Below are positions 7,652-14,412 of a stretch of DNA of 17,089 nt, one piece after another (position 1 is the stretch's first letter; the number at the start of each line of letters is the position of its first letter). The DNA is from MGR-bin208 sp043780275. Its GTDB lineage: Bacteria; Bacteroidota; Bacteroidia; Chitinophagales; Chitinophagaceae. The position numbers and the translations under genes were made by a program. The stretch spans positions 1 to 17,089 of the forward strand of contig JAYWCV010000121.1 of the NCBI GenBank assembly GCA_043780275.1, written 5' to 3'. A model generated the notes under the pieces. That model was not told where the DNA came from, ran no database searches, and saw only the letters and a list, made by a program, of their open reading frames with translations.

Positions 7652-8488
7652 ATGCGGACTATATTGACTCTTTTTATACTGATGATTTTTCATTCTATTT
7701 CTGCTCAATATTATTATAAAGATATTTTAGGTACTAAAGAATCGAAGCAACTTTTTGATAAATACCGGTCGTTGAAAGTAAGATCTGTAATCATTAACAG
7801 TTTTGAAGAAGATGGCACAAAATCAGAAAATTTTATTTGTGAACAAATATATACTCCTTCAAACCGTTCATTGAAAACCAATACCAAATCCGGGGTTACG
7901 AATGAATCTGTATTGATTTCTTATTATGATGAGAATGGCATGCTGACACAAACGGCAGACAGCTCAACAAGTATTGTCAGCAAGTCTTTCTATGTTTACA
8001 ATGATGATAAAAGCCTCCGGTCTTTGAAAAATATTTCTACTGAAACATCCAAACAGTTTTCAGAAATCTCAGAGCATCATTGGTTTTATGATACGAAAGG
8101 AAGGCCACTGAAAATGATCAGAACTACGAATGTAATTGATACGGTGTTGGTTGATTTTATTACCGATGATTCTGGTAATATAGCTGAAGAGCGATCTTAT
8201 AAAAAAGGAAAGATATATTCTACCGTTTTTTATTATTACGATATCAAAAACAGATTAACAGATATTGTCCGGTATAATCAAAAAGCCAAAAAGCTTTTGC
8301 CCGACTATATGTTTGAATATGCTGAATCCGATCAAATTATTCAAAAAATAACGGTTCCGGCAAATAATTCCAATTATCAAATTTGGCGTTATCAATACAA
8401 TACAAATGGATTGCGGATTAAAGAAGCACTATACGATAAGAATAAGAAACTGACCGGAAAAATTGAGTACCAATACAAATATGGATAA
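7652..8488 (+). CDS. Secreted protein with YD-repeat-like strands, function unknown
   Basis: The 278-residue product starts with a clear Sec signal peptide (hydrophobic 4-17, likely cleavage after HSISA at 18). There is no lipobox cysteine. The mature part contains recurrent tyrosine/aspartate-rich segments: YYDENGMLTQ (91-100), FYVYNDDKSL (113-122), FYDTKGRPLK (145-154), FYYYDIKNRL (193-202) and YQYNTNGLRI (247-256). These resemble YD/RHS-type beta-strand repeats, giving a periplasmic or surface beta-rich protein, but with no toxin domain, no RHS core motif and no type IX sorting domain at the C-terminus. It stands alone between divergent mazG and a bidirectional terminator. No molecular function can be assigned. 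Confidence 0.85.
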   Translation: MRTILTLFILMIFHSISAQYYYKDILGTKESKQLFDKYRSLKVRSVIINSFEEDGTKSENFICEQIYTPSNRSLKTNTKSGVTNESVLISYYDENGMLTQTADSSTSIVSKSFYVYNDDKSLRSLKNISTETSKQFSEISEHHWFYDTKGRPLKMIRTTNVIDTVLVDFITDDSGNIAEERSYKKGKIYSTVFYYYDIKNRLTDIVRYNQKAKKLLPDYMFEYAESDQIIQKITVPANNSNYQIWRYQYNTNGLRIKEALYDKNKKLTGKIEYQYKYG

Positions 8489-8507
8489 AACCAATATGCA
8501 TTAAAAC

Positions 8508-8544
8508 AAAAAAGAGACGCTGATAAATCAGCATCTCTTTTTTT
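8508..8544. terminator. Bidirectional terminator between the secreted-protein gene and the tRNA unit
   Basis: A-run 8508-8513, stem 8514-8523 with 8528-8537 (one C/A mismatch) around a TAAA loop, then T-run 8538-8544. Poly-A before and poly-T after make it work in both directions: for the plus-strand gene ending at 8488 and for the minus-strand tRNAs, whose last base is at 8546. Confidence 0.9.
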
Positions 8545-8545
8545 G

Positions 8546-8631
8546 TGCCCCGGATCGGACTTGAACCGATACGGACATTGCTGTCCACAGGATTTTAAGT
8601 CCTGCGTGTCTACCAATTCCACCACCAGGGC
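8546..8631 (-). tRNA. tRNA-Leu (anticodon UAA)
   Basis: An 86-nt class II tRNA. The acceptor arms GCCCTGG (8631-8625) and CCGGGGC (8553-8547) pair with one G-U, and the discriminator A is at 8546. The anticodon stem CAGGA/TCCTG encloses the loop CTTAAAA, giving anticodon UAA. The T arm has GGTTCAAGTCC and there is a long variable arm typical of tRNA-Leu. CCA is not encoded. It is second in a tRNA pair, with the terminator one base downstream. Confidence 0.96.
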
Positions 8632-8689
8632 AGTAATGTTGATTGAACTTTTTTTGAAAATATTTCCTTTTTAAAAAAGGAATCATCTG

Positions 8690-8762
8690 AGCGGAAGACG
8701 AGATTCGAACCCGCGACCCTCACCTTGGCAAGGTGATGCTCTACCAGCTGAGCTACTTCCGC
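8690..8762 (-). tRNA. tRNA-Gly (anticodon GCC)
   Basis: A 73-nt cloverleaf with acceptor arms GCGGAAG (8762-8756) and CTTCCGC (8697-8691), and discriminator U at 8690 as expected for glycine. The anticodon stem TCACC/GGTGA encloses TTGCCAA, giving anticodon GCC. The D arm and GGGTTCGAATC T arm are standard. CCA is not encoded. It is first in the unit, 58 bases before tRNA-Leu(UAA); that spacer holds an inverted repeat (TTCCTTTTT and its complement) that may mark processing. Confidence 0.97.
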
Positions 8763-8788
8763 ATGTATAAATAAGAACTAAAGGGCTG

Positions 8789-8796
8789 CAAAAATA
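8789..8796 (-). promoter_or_regulatory. -7 promoter element of the tRNA-Gly/tRNA-Leu unit
   Basis: Read on the minus strand this is TATTTTTG, an exact TAnnTTTG, 26 bases before the tRNA-Gly 5' end. The nearest upstream TTTG is 15 bp away, shorter than ideal. Confidence 0.5.
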
Positions 8797-8831
8797 AGGA
8801 ATGCACTTATTCAAAAAAACTTTTTCTGAAA

Positions 8832-9053
8832 CTATTTATAAATTGGTGTGTATAAACTGCTTTCCGGAACAATTACAGAAGGTTTTCCCTGGTATTTACT
8901 TTTAGAAAGCATAAAACATCCTCCAAAAATAAACGCAACCATACATGCTGCCTGCAAATAAAAAAGAAATGAAGAAGAAGAAACCCAGTTATGTGTAAAA
9001 TCCTTATCCTGAACTTTTTTTACTTCCTGTTGAAACTCATGTGACTGATCCAT
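8832..9053 (-). CDS. Small single-pass membrane protein, function unknown
   Basis: The 73 residues form a charged, lysine/glutamate-rich N-terminus (1-22), one hydrophobic segment (about 28-49, FLFYLQAACMVAFIFGGCFM), and a short C-terminal tail. I do not recognise a family. It is probably real because it has its own promoter: an exact TAnnTTTG ends 17 bases before its ATG, with CTG 19 bp further upstream. It lies 43 bases after the stop of the glycosyltransferase on the same strand and 36 bases before the tRNA-Gly promoter element. A role in the cell envelope is only a guess from the membrane segment. Confidence 0.65.
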   Translation of the reverse strand: MDQSHEFQQEVKKVQDKDFTHNWVSSSSFLFYLQAACMVAFIFGGCFMLSKSKYQGKPSVIVPESSLYTPIYK

Positions 9054-9070
9054 AATTACAATTTGTGCTG

Positions 9071-9100
9071 CAAAAATAAAGCTTGTACTTTTAAAATCAG
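9071..9100 (-). promoter_or_regulatory. Promoter of the small membrane protein gene
   Basis: On the minus strand TATTTTTG (9078-9071) is an exact -7 element; CTG at 9100-9098, 19 bp upstream, could be a degenerate -33. It overlaps the end of the glycosyltransferase gene and leaves a leader of about 13 nt. Confidence 0.5.
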
Positions 9101-10128
9101 TGCTTGTGTTGAATTATTTCACTGAAATATTTTTTCTTTAACGCAAAATGAAGCCAAACCAGGTTTCCACGCAGCTTTCCGGAAAGTACTGTAGTAGATT
9201 TTAAAGGAAATTTACTTTTCGATTGTTTAAATAAAATCCACTTCAAAAAAGACAAATGTGCTCTTAATATGGCCAAAAAATAACCTCCATCACCAATCAT
9301 CAATCCTTTCCAGGCCGATAAAGCATCTAAGGAAATGCGAAACGGAATTTTCCATATTTTTTCGCCAAAGGGTAAATTTTTATACAGCATAATCTGGTTG
9401 TTCCGAAAGTTCAGGTATGTTTTTTTTGTATTTCCCCGGGGCAATGTGCCACCACCCACATGAAAAACAACGGAAGCGGGACAACTGAATATTTTATACC
9501 CTGCTAACTGGATTCGCCAACAAAGGTCAATCTCTTCCTGGTGTGCAAAGAAATATTCGTCAAAGCCACCTGTTTCATGAAATATATCTGACCTTATAAA
9601 CATAGAAGCACCGCTTGCCCAGAAAATCGGTTCAGCCTGATCGTATTGTCCATGATCTTCTTCGCAAATATCAAAAATGCGTCCTTTAGCAAAAGGATAC
9701 CCATAATCATCCAACCATCCTCCTGCAGCACCGGCATAATCAAATGTTTTTTTATCCTTATAAGATATTATTTTGGGCTGAACTGCTGCTATTTGCAGAT
9801 CTGTTTCCATTAAGCGGATAACCGGCTCAATCCAGCCTACAGTAACTTCCACATCCGAATTTAAAACAATATAGTATGTAGCCTGCACCTGTTTAAGGGC
9901 TTCATTATAGCCTTTGGCAAAACCATAATTTTCGGTAAAAGAAATGAGTTTTACAGATGGATAATTTTCTTTCAAAAATAATAATGAATCATCTTTTGAA
10001 CCGTTATCAGCAACAACCAATTCAAGATTTTGATAGGTGGAAGCAATAACGGATGGAAGAAATTTTTCCAGGAAATGCTTCCCATTCCAGTTTAATATTA
10101 CAATGGCAACTTTTGGTAACGAACTCAA
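9097..10128 (-). CDS. Family 2 glycosyltransferase (rhamnosyltransferase-like)
   Basis: A GT-A fold, nucleotide-sugar-dependent inverting glycosyltransferase, 343 residues, probably acting at the cytoplasmic face of the inner membrane on a cell-envelope glycan. Motifs in order are VAIVILNWNG (7-16), the nucleotide-binding VADNGSKD (39-46), NYGFAKGYN (67-75), the metal-binding NSD (90-92), and a WASGASMFIR block then EEIDLCWR typical of WbbL-type enzymes. The C-terminal third has amphipathic or hydrophobic stretches that may associate with the membrane. Donor and acceptor cannot be told from sequence. It is monocistronic and divergent from the plus-strand kinase over 60 bases, with an exact TAnnTTTG upstream (10154-10147). 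No polysaccharide gene cluster surrounds it. Confidence 0.92.
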   Translation of the reverse strand: MSSLPKVAIVILNWNGKHFLEKFLPSVIASTYQNLELVVADNGSKDDSLLFLKENYPSVKLISFTENYGFAKGYNEALKQVQATYYIVLNSDVEVTVGWIEPVIRLMETDLQIAAVQPKIISYKDKKTFDYAGAAGGWLDDYGYPFAKGRIFDICEEDHGQYDQAEPIFWASGASMFIRSDIFHETGGFDEYFFAHQEEIDLCWRIQLAGYKIFSCPASVVFHVGGGTLPRGNTKKTYLNFRNNQIMLYKNLPFGEKIWKIPFRISLDALSAWKGLMIGDGGYFLAILRAHLSFLKWILFKQSKSKFPLKSTTVLSGKLRGNLVWLHFALKKKYFSEIIQHKH

Positions 10129-10146
10129 TTTTAAAAATTATTTCAC

Positions 10147-10154
10147 CAAAAATA
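10147..10154 (-). promoter_or_regulatory. -7 promoter element of the glycosyltransferase gene
   Basis: TATTTTTG on the minus strand, 18 bases before the ATG at 10128. No convincing -33 TTG is seen at the usual distance. The 60-base region must also hold the start signal of the divergent kinase, for which TAAATTAG at 10177-10184 is only a weak candidate. Confidence 0.45.
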
Positions 10155-10188
10155 AGCGAAGGCAACTTAACCTTACTAAATTAGGCCT

Positions 10189-11340
10189 ATGATTCAGCAA
10201 TTTTTAAATTGGAGAACCTTTTTAGCGGTTATAGCTATTGGTATAGTTAGTGGTACAATCTTCTATTCTACTTATTTGTCGAAGAAGCTTGCAACAGAAG
10301 AACGGCAAAAAGTAGAAGCCTGGATTGAAGCAGGTAAATTTTTAATTACTTCTCCTATTGATGCGGATACCAAACTGGCTTCCATGCTTATAACCGAAAA
10401 CAGTTCCATCCCAATTATTGAAACCGATGAAAAAGATAATATCATTCAATATGTGAATATTGATCCGGAGAAAATTGCTAGAAAAGAATCTTATCTAAAA
10501 AATAAATTAATTGAATTTAAATCACAGAACCCGCCAATTACCTGGAATAATCCGGCAGACTCAACTAAACAAAATCTTTATTATTATGGCAATTCAACTT
10601 TATTGAAAGAGATAAAATATTATCCCTTTGTTCAATTATTCATCGTAGGATTATTTATCATCATCACTATTACCACACTTCGTGCAAATTATCGATCTAC
10701 TCAAAACCAGCTCTGGGCGGGCATGGCAAAAGAAACGGCACATCAGTTAGGAACACCTGTTTCATCGTTGGAAGGTTGGTTGGAGATGATTAAGGAAAAC
10801 GGATTTAATAACCAGATTGTTCCGGAACTTGAAAAAGACATCAACAAACTCAGGTTGGTTTCAGATCGTTTCGGAAAAATAGGCAGCAAACCTCAGCTCG
10901 AAGAAAAAGACATCATATCGCAAATAGAAAATATGGTGGAGTATATGCAAAAAAGAGCAGCAGGTAATATCCGGATCAATTTTAATAGTACAGAGCACAA
11001 AGAGATTCTTTGCAAAATATCAGGACCACTTTTTGATTGGGTTATTGAAAATTTGCTTAAAAATGCATTAGACGCAATGTATGGTAAAGGCCATATCAAT
11101 ATCGATATTACAAACAATGACAAAGATATTTTTATAGACATATCCGACACTGGAAAAGGGATAAGCAGTCAACACATTAAAAACATATTCGATCCCGGTT
11201 TTACTACAAAAAAAAGGGGATGGGGTCTGGGTCTAGCCTTGTCAAAACGAATTATTGATCAATACCACAAGGGCCAGTTATTTGTAAAGTATTCTGAAAT
11301 CGGGAAAGGAACCACTTTCCGGATTATGTTGAAAAAATAA
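10189..11340 (+). CDS. Membrane sensor histidine kinase, orphan
   Basis: A 383-residue sensor kinase with two membrane segments (about 10-30 and 147-164) flanking a small periplasmic sensor domain of roughly 115 residues. There is no HAMP or PAS domain. The phosphoacceptor is H185 in a variant H-box, KETAHQLGTP, instead of the common HE(L/I)(R/K)NP form. The ATPase domain has N288/N292, DTGKGI (320-325) and GWGLGL (344-349), so ATP binding looks intact. No response regulator is adjacent: the neighbours are a divergent glycosyltransferase and tRNA-Leu. It is the second orphan kinase in the window. The ATG at 10189 places the first membrane segment at a normal distance from the N-terminus. Confidence 0.92.
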   Translation: MIQQFLNWRTFLAVIAIGIVSGTIFYSTYLSKKLATEERQKVEAWIEAGKFLITSPIDADTKLASMLITENSSIPIIETDEKDNIIQYVNIDPEKIARKESYLKNKLIEFKSQNPPITWNNPADSTKQNLYYYGNSTLLKEIKYYPFVQLFIVGLFIIITITTLRANYRSTQNQLWAGMAKETAHQLGTPVSSLEGWLEMIKENGFNNQIVPELEKDINKLRLVSDRFGKIGSKPQLEEKDIISQIENMVEYMQKRAAGNIRINFNSTEHKEILCKISGPLFDWVIENLLKNALDAMYGKGHINIDITNNDKDIFIDISDTGKGISSQHIKNIFDPGFTTKKRGWGLGLALSKRIIDQYHKGQLFVKYSEIGKGTTFRIMLKK

Positions 11341-11367
11341 TTTTTTAGAAGTCTGCTTGAAATTTAT

Positions 11368-11399
11368 CTGTTATTTTAAACCCTTATCAGTTAAATTTG
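11368..11399 (+). promoter_or_regulatory. Promoter of tRNA-Leu(GAG)
   Basis: TAAATTTG at 11392-11399 is an exact TAnnTTTG, ending 11 bases before the tRNA 5' end. CTG at 11368-11370, 21 bp upstream, could be the -33 element. Confidence 0.55.
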
Positions 11400-11410
11400 C
11401 AATCCTCGAA

Positions 11411-11495
11411 GCGGCGGTGGCGAAACTGGTAGACGCACTACCTTGAGGTGGTAGCGGTTCACAAGACCGTGGGAGTTCGAATCTCCTCTGCCGCA
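11411..11495 (+). tRNA. tRNA-Leu (anticodon GAG)
   Basis: An 85-nt class II tRNA. The acceptor arms GCGGCGG (11411-11417) and CTGCCGC (11488-11494) pair with one G-U, with discriminator A at 11495. The anticodon stem CTACC/GGTAG encloses TTGAGGT, giving anticodon GAG. A long variable arm and a GAGTTCGAATCTC T arm are present. CCA is not encoded. It is transcribed alone, from its own promoter to the terminator two bases later. Confidence 0.96.
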
Positions 11496-11496
11496 C

Positions 11497-11531
11497 AAAA
11501 AAGTGATCCACTCTTTACGGATCACTTTTTT
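11497..11531. terminator. Bidirectional terminator between tRNA-Leu(GAG) and the TerC gene
   Basis: A-run 11497-11502, GTGATCC (11503-11509), loop ACTCTTTAC, then GGATCAC (11519-11525) and T-run 11526-11531. The total possible stem is 13 bp. It terminates the tRNA on the plus strand and the TerC gene, whose stop is six bases away, on the minus strand. Confidence 0.92.
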
Positions 11532-11536
11532 AAATA

Positions 11537-12295
11537 TTACCATACATTTTTGGGTAATTTATCTTCTCCCACTTTATAATGTTCATGTGTTAATACCGGT
11601 TCATTATTTTTGTTCATCCGCATTTGAAAAACGCTTACCAGCATTGAAAAAGCCATAGAGAAATATATATAACCTTTAGGAATTTCAATACCACATCCTT
11701 CACTTACCAAAGCAAATCCTATTAGCAATAAAAACGAAAGTGCCAGCATTTTAAAAGAAGGATGTTTATTTACAAAATTACTGATTGGCTCTGCGGCTAC
11801 CAACATTATCACAACGGTGACAATAATGGCCACGTACATAATCCATACTTCTTTTACCATACCTATGGCTGTAATAATAGAATCAATTGAAAAAACAAGG
11901 TCCATGATCAAAATCTGCAAAATTACCTGTGCAAATGTGACAGCTTTAATATTTCTTGTTTGGTTGCCTTGTTCACCTTCCATCTTATGATAAATTTCAG
12001 CGGAACTTTTGTACAACAAAAACAATCCCCCCAATATCAATATCAAATCTTTGGCTGATATACCCTCATTAAAAACAGTAAACAGATCTTTGTCTAATTT
12101 CATGATTAATGTTACTATTGCCAGTAACCCCAGCCTCAATACCATTGCCATTATCAAACCATATAACCTTGCCTTTTTTTGCTGATGTCCGGGCAATTTA
12201 TTAGCTAAAATGGAAATGAAAATTACATTGTCTATTCCTAAAATTACTTCTAAAAGTATCAGTGTAAAAAGGGAAATAAAAATTTGATAATCCAT
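11537..12295 (-). CDS. TerC-family integral membrane protein
   Basis: A 252-residue multispanning protein of the TerC family. Several characterised members export or help load Mn2+; others are linked to tellurite resistance or alkaline stress. About seven membrane segments are visible. The conserved intramembrane acidic pairs are present: E16 with D22 in LEVILGIDNV, and D132 with D138 in MDLVFSIDSI, as expected of a metal path. The loop near 103-116 is charged. The start at 12295 gives the standard short N-terminus. It is the last gene of a seven-gene minus-strand run, 11 bases after the CutA-like gene, so the two are probably cotranscribed. The substrate cannot be read from sequence; manganese or another divalent metal is the family-based guess. 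Confidence 0.9.
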   Translation of the reverse strand: MDYQIFISLFTLILLEVILGIDNVIFISILANKLPGHQQKKARLYGLIMAMVLRLGLLAIVTLIMKLDKDLFTVFNEGISAKDLILILGGLFLLYKSSAEIYHKMEGEQGNQTRNIKAVTFAQVILQILIMDLVFSIDSIITAIGMVKEVWIMYVAIIVTVVIMLVAAEPISNFVNKHPSFKMLALSFLLLIGFALVSEGCGIEIPKGYIYFSMAFSMLVSVFQMRMNKNNEPVLTHEHYKVGEDKLPKNVW

Positions 12296-12306
12296 CGTTT
12301 GGTTCT

Positions 12307-12648
12307 TTAATCTTCTGTTTCTATATCAATCAAACTGAATCCGATAACCCTTTTTTTAATCTTATCGTGAAGATTAATGGCTATATGCACAATAGGTGTA
12401 GCAACGATGTAAAAATCAGTTTGAGGAAATTCGTTCTTTAAGCTTTCTTCAATTTTACTAAACAACATGCTTTTTGTTACAAACTGAATAACATAAACTT
12501 TGCTATGTATAGCAGTTTGTGCGGAACTTAAATGGCATGAATCAAAGTCGCTTCCAAAAACATTTAAGGCAAATTTGTTTTTCAGAACACTATTTGAAAC
12601 AGCATCGGCTTCTTCTTTATTGAAAACAAGCAGTTTTATTATAATCAT
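12307..12648 (-). CDS. Small CutA-like (ferredoxin-fold) protein, tentative
   Basis: A 113-residue soluble protein. I do not recognise it with certainty, but its layout recalls CutA1, a trimeric ferredoxin-like protein of divalent-cation tolerance. An N-terminal strand then helix of the type vfn-KEEAD-avs is followed by a strand, then SKVYVIQFVTKSMLFSKIEE and a strand ending FYIVATPIVHI. In CutA the equivalent places hold the xxLxIKT-helix and PEIIAxPI strand. The usual tryptophan and histidine-rich features of CutA are missing, so it may be a divergent relative or an unrelated ferredoxin-fold protein. It lies 11 bases upstream of the TerC gene, a family tied to divalent-metal export, which makes a shared metal role plausible. 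Both are inference. Confidence 0.75.
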   Translation of the reverse strand: MIIIKLLVFNKEEADAVSNSVLKNKFALNVFGSDFDSCHLSSAQTAIHSKVYVIQFVTKSMLFSKIEESLKNEFPQTDFYIVATPIVHIAINLHDKIKKRVIGFSLIDIETED

Positions 12649-12669
12649 TTGAATATACCTGAAGCATGT

Positions 12670-12713
12670 TTAAAAAATAAATAAAATGCAGGCAGATTTT
12701 TATCTCTACCTGC
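12670..12713 (-). terminator. Imperfect hairpin with T-rich tail after hpf
   Basis: On the minus strand GCAGG (12713-12709) pairs with CCTGC (12692-12688) and inner AGAT with ATCT around AAAA, with an unpaired internal loop. A T-rich stretch follows, interrupted by A. It could attenuate transcription between hpf and the CutA-like gene but is weaker than the other terminators here. Confidence 0.4.
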
Positions 12714-12738
12714 TAAGAACTTTGTAGAGTATTGTGTA

Positions 12739-13068
12739 TTAAGCTTTATTTATTTTGATAATTTTATCTCGCCTGCTTGTTAGTTTTGAATTATGTTTTT
12801 TTATTTGTCGTTTCAACGCTTCCACAGTTTGAGCTATGGCTTGTTCAAACTTATTGTATTGACTGCTTGCCAGCAGGTCATTACCCGGGATAGACAACCT
12901 TATAGTACACATTTTATTTTCTTTTTTAGCTGCACTATCAAGCTTGAGATAAACCTCGCTTCCAATCATTTTTCCACACATACGGGAAAGCTTTTCCATT
13001 TCTACATGTACAAAATTTATCAGGTCCTGTTTGGGTGTAAAGCCGGGAGTTTGGATATTGATATTCAT
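12739..13068 (-). CDS. hpf: Short-form ribosome hibernation promoting factor
   Basis: HPF/RaiA-family protein (formerly called sigma-54 modulation protein) that binds the 30S decoding region and inactivates ribosomes in stationary phase or stress. The 109 residues correspond to the N-terminal S30AE domain only, so this is the short form with no dimerisation tail. Family features are the start MNINIQTPGF, VEMEKLSRMCGKMIGSEVYL (the helix and strand at about 26-45), a central strand region, and the basic end AIAQTVEALKRQIKKHNSKL (about 77-96) that faces rRNA. A perfect inverted repeat ends right at its start codon and may control translation or transcription. It lies 40 bases behind the zinc-ribbon gene in the same direction. 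Confidence 0.93.
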   Translation of the reverse strand: MNINIQTPGFTPKQDLINFVHVEMEKLSRMCGKMIGSEVYLKLDSAAKKENKMCTIRLSIPGNDLLASSQYNKFEQAIAQTVEALKRQIKKHNSKLTSRRDKIIKINKA

Positions 13069-13085
13069 AATCTAATTTTTAGATT
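13069..13085. promoter_or_regulatory. Inverted repeat abutting the hpf start codon
   Basis: AATCTAA (13069-13075), spacer TTT, TTAGATT (13079-13085): perfect 7-bp arms. On the minus strand the second arm is followed directly by the ATG of hpf. In RNA it would form a small hairpin over the ribosome landing site; in DNA it could be an operator. Function is not known. Confidence 0.5.
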
Positions 13086-13108
13086 CAACAGAGTGAAATG
13101 AAACCTGG

Positions 13109-13402
13109 TCAAAAGTCAAAAATATCGCCTAAAAACGATTTTCGTTTTTTTTGATTGTAATATTTATCCTTTTCAAACTGGTTATCTTTATTATAGTATT
13201 TTTCTTTCCCTTCATAACGGTCATCCATGTTGTTGTCATCACGATTTTTTTGTTGCGGCATAGATTCGGAAGCAGACCGTTCAATAATCTTGTCTAATTC
13301 ACCTCTATCTAACCAAACACCCCTGCATTGCGGGCAATAGTCAATTTCAATTCCGCTACGTTCACTCATGGTAAGTGCTGTGTTGCATGAAGGACATTTC
13401 AT
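13109..13402 (-). CDS. Zinc-ribbon protein (TFIIB-type zinc finger)
   Basis: A 97-residue protein whose N-terminus is a TFIIB-type zinc ribbon: MKCPSC (C3, C6) and YCPQCRGVWLDRGELD (C23, C26), with the WLDRGELDK signature of this bacterial family. The middle (about 50-85) is highly charged and rich in D, N, K, Y and probably disordered. The end FLGDIFDF is a hydrophobic motif that recurs in relatives. It probably binds one Zn2+. Family members have no established biochemical role, and nucleic-acid or protein binding is only inferred. It is 27 bases downstream of the amphi-Trp gene and 40 bases upstream of hpf, so it is likely cotranscribed with both. Confidence 0.9.
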   Translation of the reverse strand: MKCPSCNTALTMSERSGIEIDYCPQCRGVWLDRGELDKIIERSASESMPQQKNRDDNNMDDRYEGKEKYYNKDNQFEKDKYYNQKKRKSFLGDIFDF

Positions 13403-13429
13403 AGTTTTTATTATTAATTGTCTAGAATA

Positions 13430-13654
13430 TTATTTTCTTTCCCATTTAAGTTGAAATTCAAGTTCTTCTACTTTGCCGTTTCTTTCATGCTCAATATTAA
13501 CGATGGCATCTGAGGGAATATGCAAACGTTCATTCTTTACCTGTATGATGAAAGCTTTGTTTGATTCCAGCGCATCAGCCAATCGCCTGAGTTTTGCAAT
13601 AAACTGTTGGCGAGGATATTCTTTTTCAATGTCGCGGTTTTTTTCTTTTTTCAT
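13430..13654 (-). CDS. Amphi-Trp domain protein
   Basis: This small protein consists almost wholly of one amphi-Trp domain, recognised by EYPRQQFIAKLRRLADALES, then the strand IIQVKNERLHIPSDA, and the ending VEELEFQLKWER with the hallmark tryptophan. Such domains occur in small bacterial and archaeal proteins of unknown function. I chose the ATG at 13654 (74 residues) because the protein then starts MKKEKNRDIEKEYPR, a normal lead into the domain. An upstream ATG at 13681 would add nine lysine-rich residues and is possible. It is 88 bases after the carbonic anhydrase start-to-stop unit in the same direction and 27 bases before the zinc-ribbon gene, likely the same transcript. Identification is good; no function is known. 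Confidence 0.85.
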   Translation of the reverse strand: MKKEKNRDIEKEYPRQQFIAKLRRLADALESNKAFIIQVKNERLHIPSDAIVNIEHERNGKVEELEFQLKWERK

Positions 13655-13742
13655 TTTTATACGTTTTTTATTTTTATACATTGCATGTACACTGCATTAC
13701 ACATGGTTTGATTTATGCAAATGACTATTAGTTTACAATTGC

Positions 13743-14384
13743 TTAATTTAAAACCAATGTATCTGAATAAAATTCTACTGCTCCGGTTGTGATATCATGT
13801 GTGCCACCTACAATACCTAATTCAGCTTTTTCTATCATTTCTTTTAAAATGGGGCTTCTTTCCATGATGGCCTGAACGGTTCTTTTTACATTTATACTTG
13901 CCACTTTCTCTACAAAATCGCTGTTGCCGGAGTTGCGATTATCTGTTACCGTTTTTTCATCATAAACCGCAGGTTGAATTTTCGAAAGCAAAGCAGTAAG
14001 GTTACCCATTTCCACATGGTCGCATGCACCTTTTACTGCGCCGCATTTTGTATGGCCCAACACTACAATTATTTTTGACCCGGCAACTTTGCAAGCAAAC
14101 TCCATACTTCCTAAAATATCTTCATTAATAATATTTCCGGCAATACGCACACTGAAAACATCTCCTAACCCCTGGTCAAAAATTAATTCAGCTGAAGTAC
14201 GGGAATCAATACAACTTAAAATAACGGCAAAGGGGTGTTGCCCGTCTGATGTTTCATTGGCCTGTTGCAATAGGTTGCGGTTTACTTTCAGGTTATTTAC
14301 AAACCTCTTGTTGCCATCTTTTAATATACCCAATGCTATAGAAGGCGTAATGGCTGCCTGCATTTCTTTTGTTAATGTTTTCAT
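13743..14384 (-). CDS. Beta-class carbonic anhydrase
   Basis: Zinc enzyme interconverting CO2 and bicarbonate, 213 residues, cytoplasmic. The zinc ligands and catalytic dyad are visible: SCIDSR gives C58, D60, R62, and LGHTKCGA gives H111 and C114. GSMEFACKVAGSKIIVVLGH is the conserved beta-CA core strand and helix. There is no signal peptide. It lies 28 bases downstream of the SulP transporter gene; SulP/beta-CA pairs are common and in some bacteria fused, which supports bicarbonate as the transported ion. The enzyme would keep imported bicarbonate equilibrated with CO2 for carboxylases or for pH control. The assignment is firm; the physiological direction is inferred. Confidence 0.96.
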   Translation of the reverse strand: MKTLTKEMQAAITPSIALGILKDGNKRFVNNLKVNRNLLQQANETSDGQHPFAVILSCIDSRTSAELIFDQGLGDVFSVRIAGNIINEDILGSMEFACKVAGSKIIVVLGHTKCGAVKGACDHVEMGNLTALLSKIQPAVYDEKTVTDNRNSGNSDFVEKVASINVKRTVQAIMERSPILKEMIEKAELGIVGGTHDITTGAVEFYSDTLVLN

Positions 14385-14412
14385 TTTGTTTCTTTTTAAA
14401 TAGTTAAATTGA

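Noticed and set aside
8392..8625. Open frame on the minus strand across the terminator and tRNA-Leu(UAA)
   Set aside because: It is mostly tRNA, terminator and antisense to the secreted-protein gene, with no protein-like composition.
12793..13101. Plus-strand open frame opposite hpf
   Set aside because: Antisense to a clear HPF gene; the composition is unlike a real protein.
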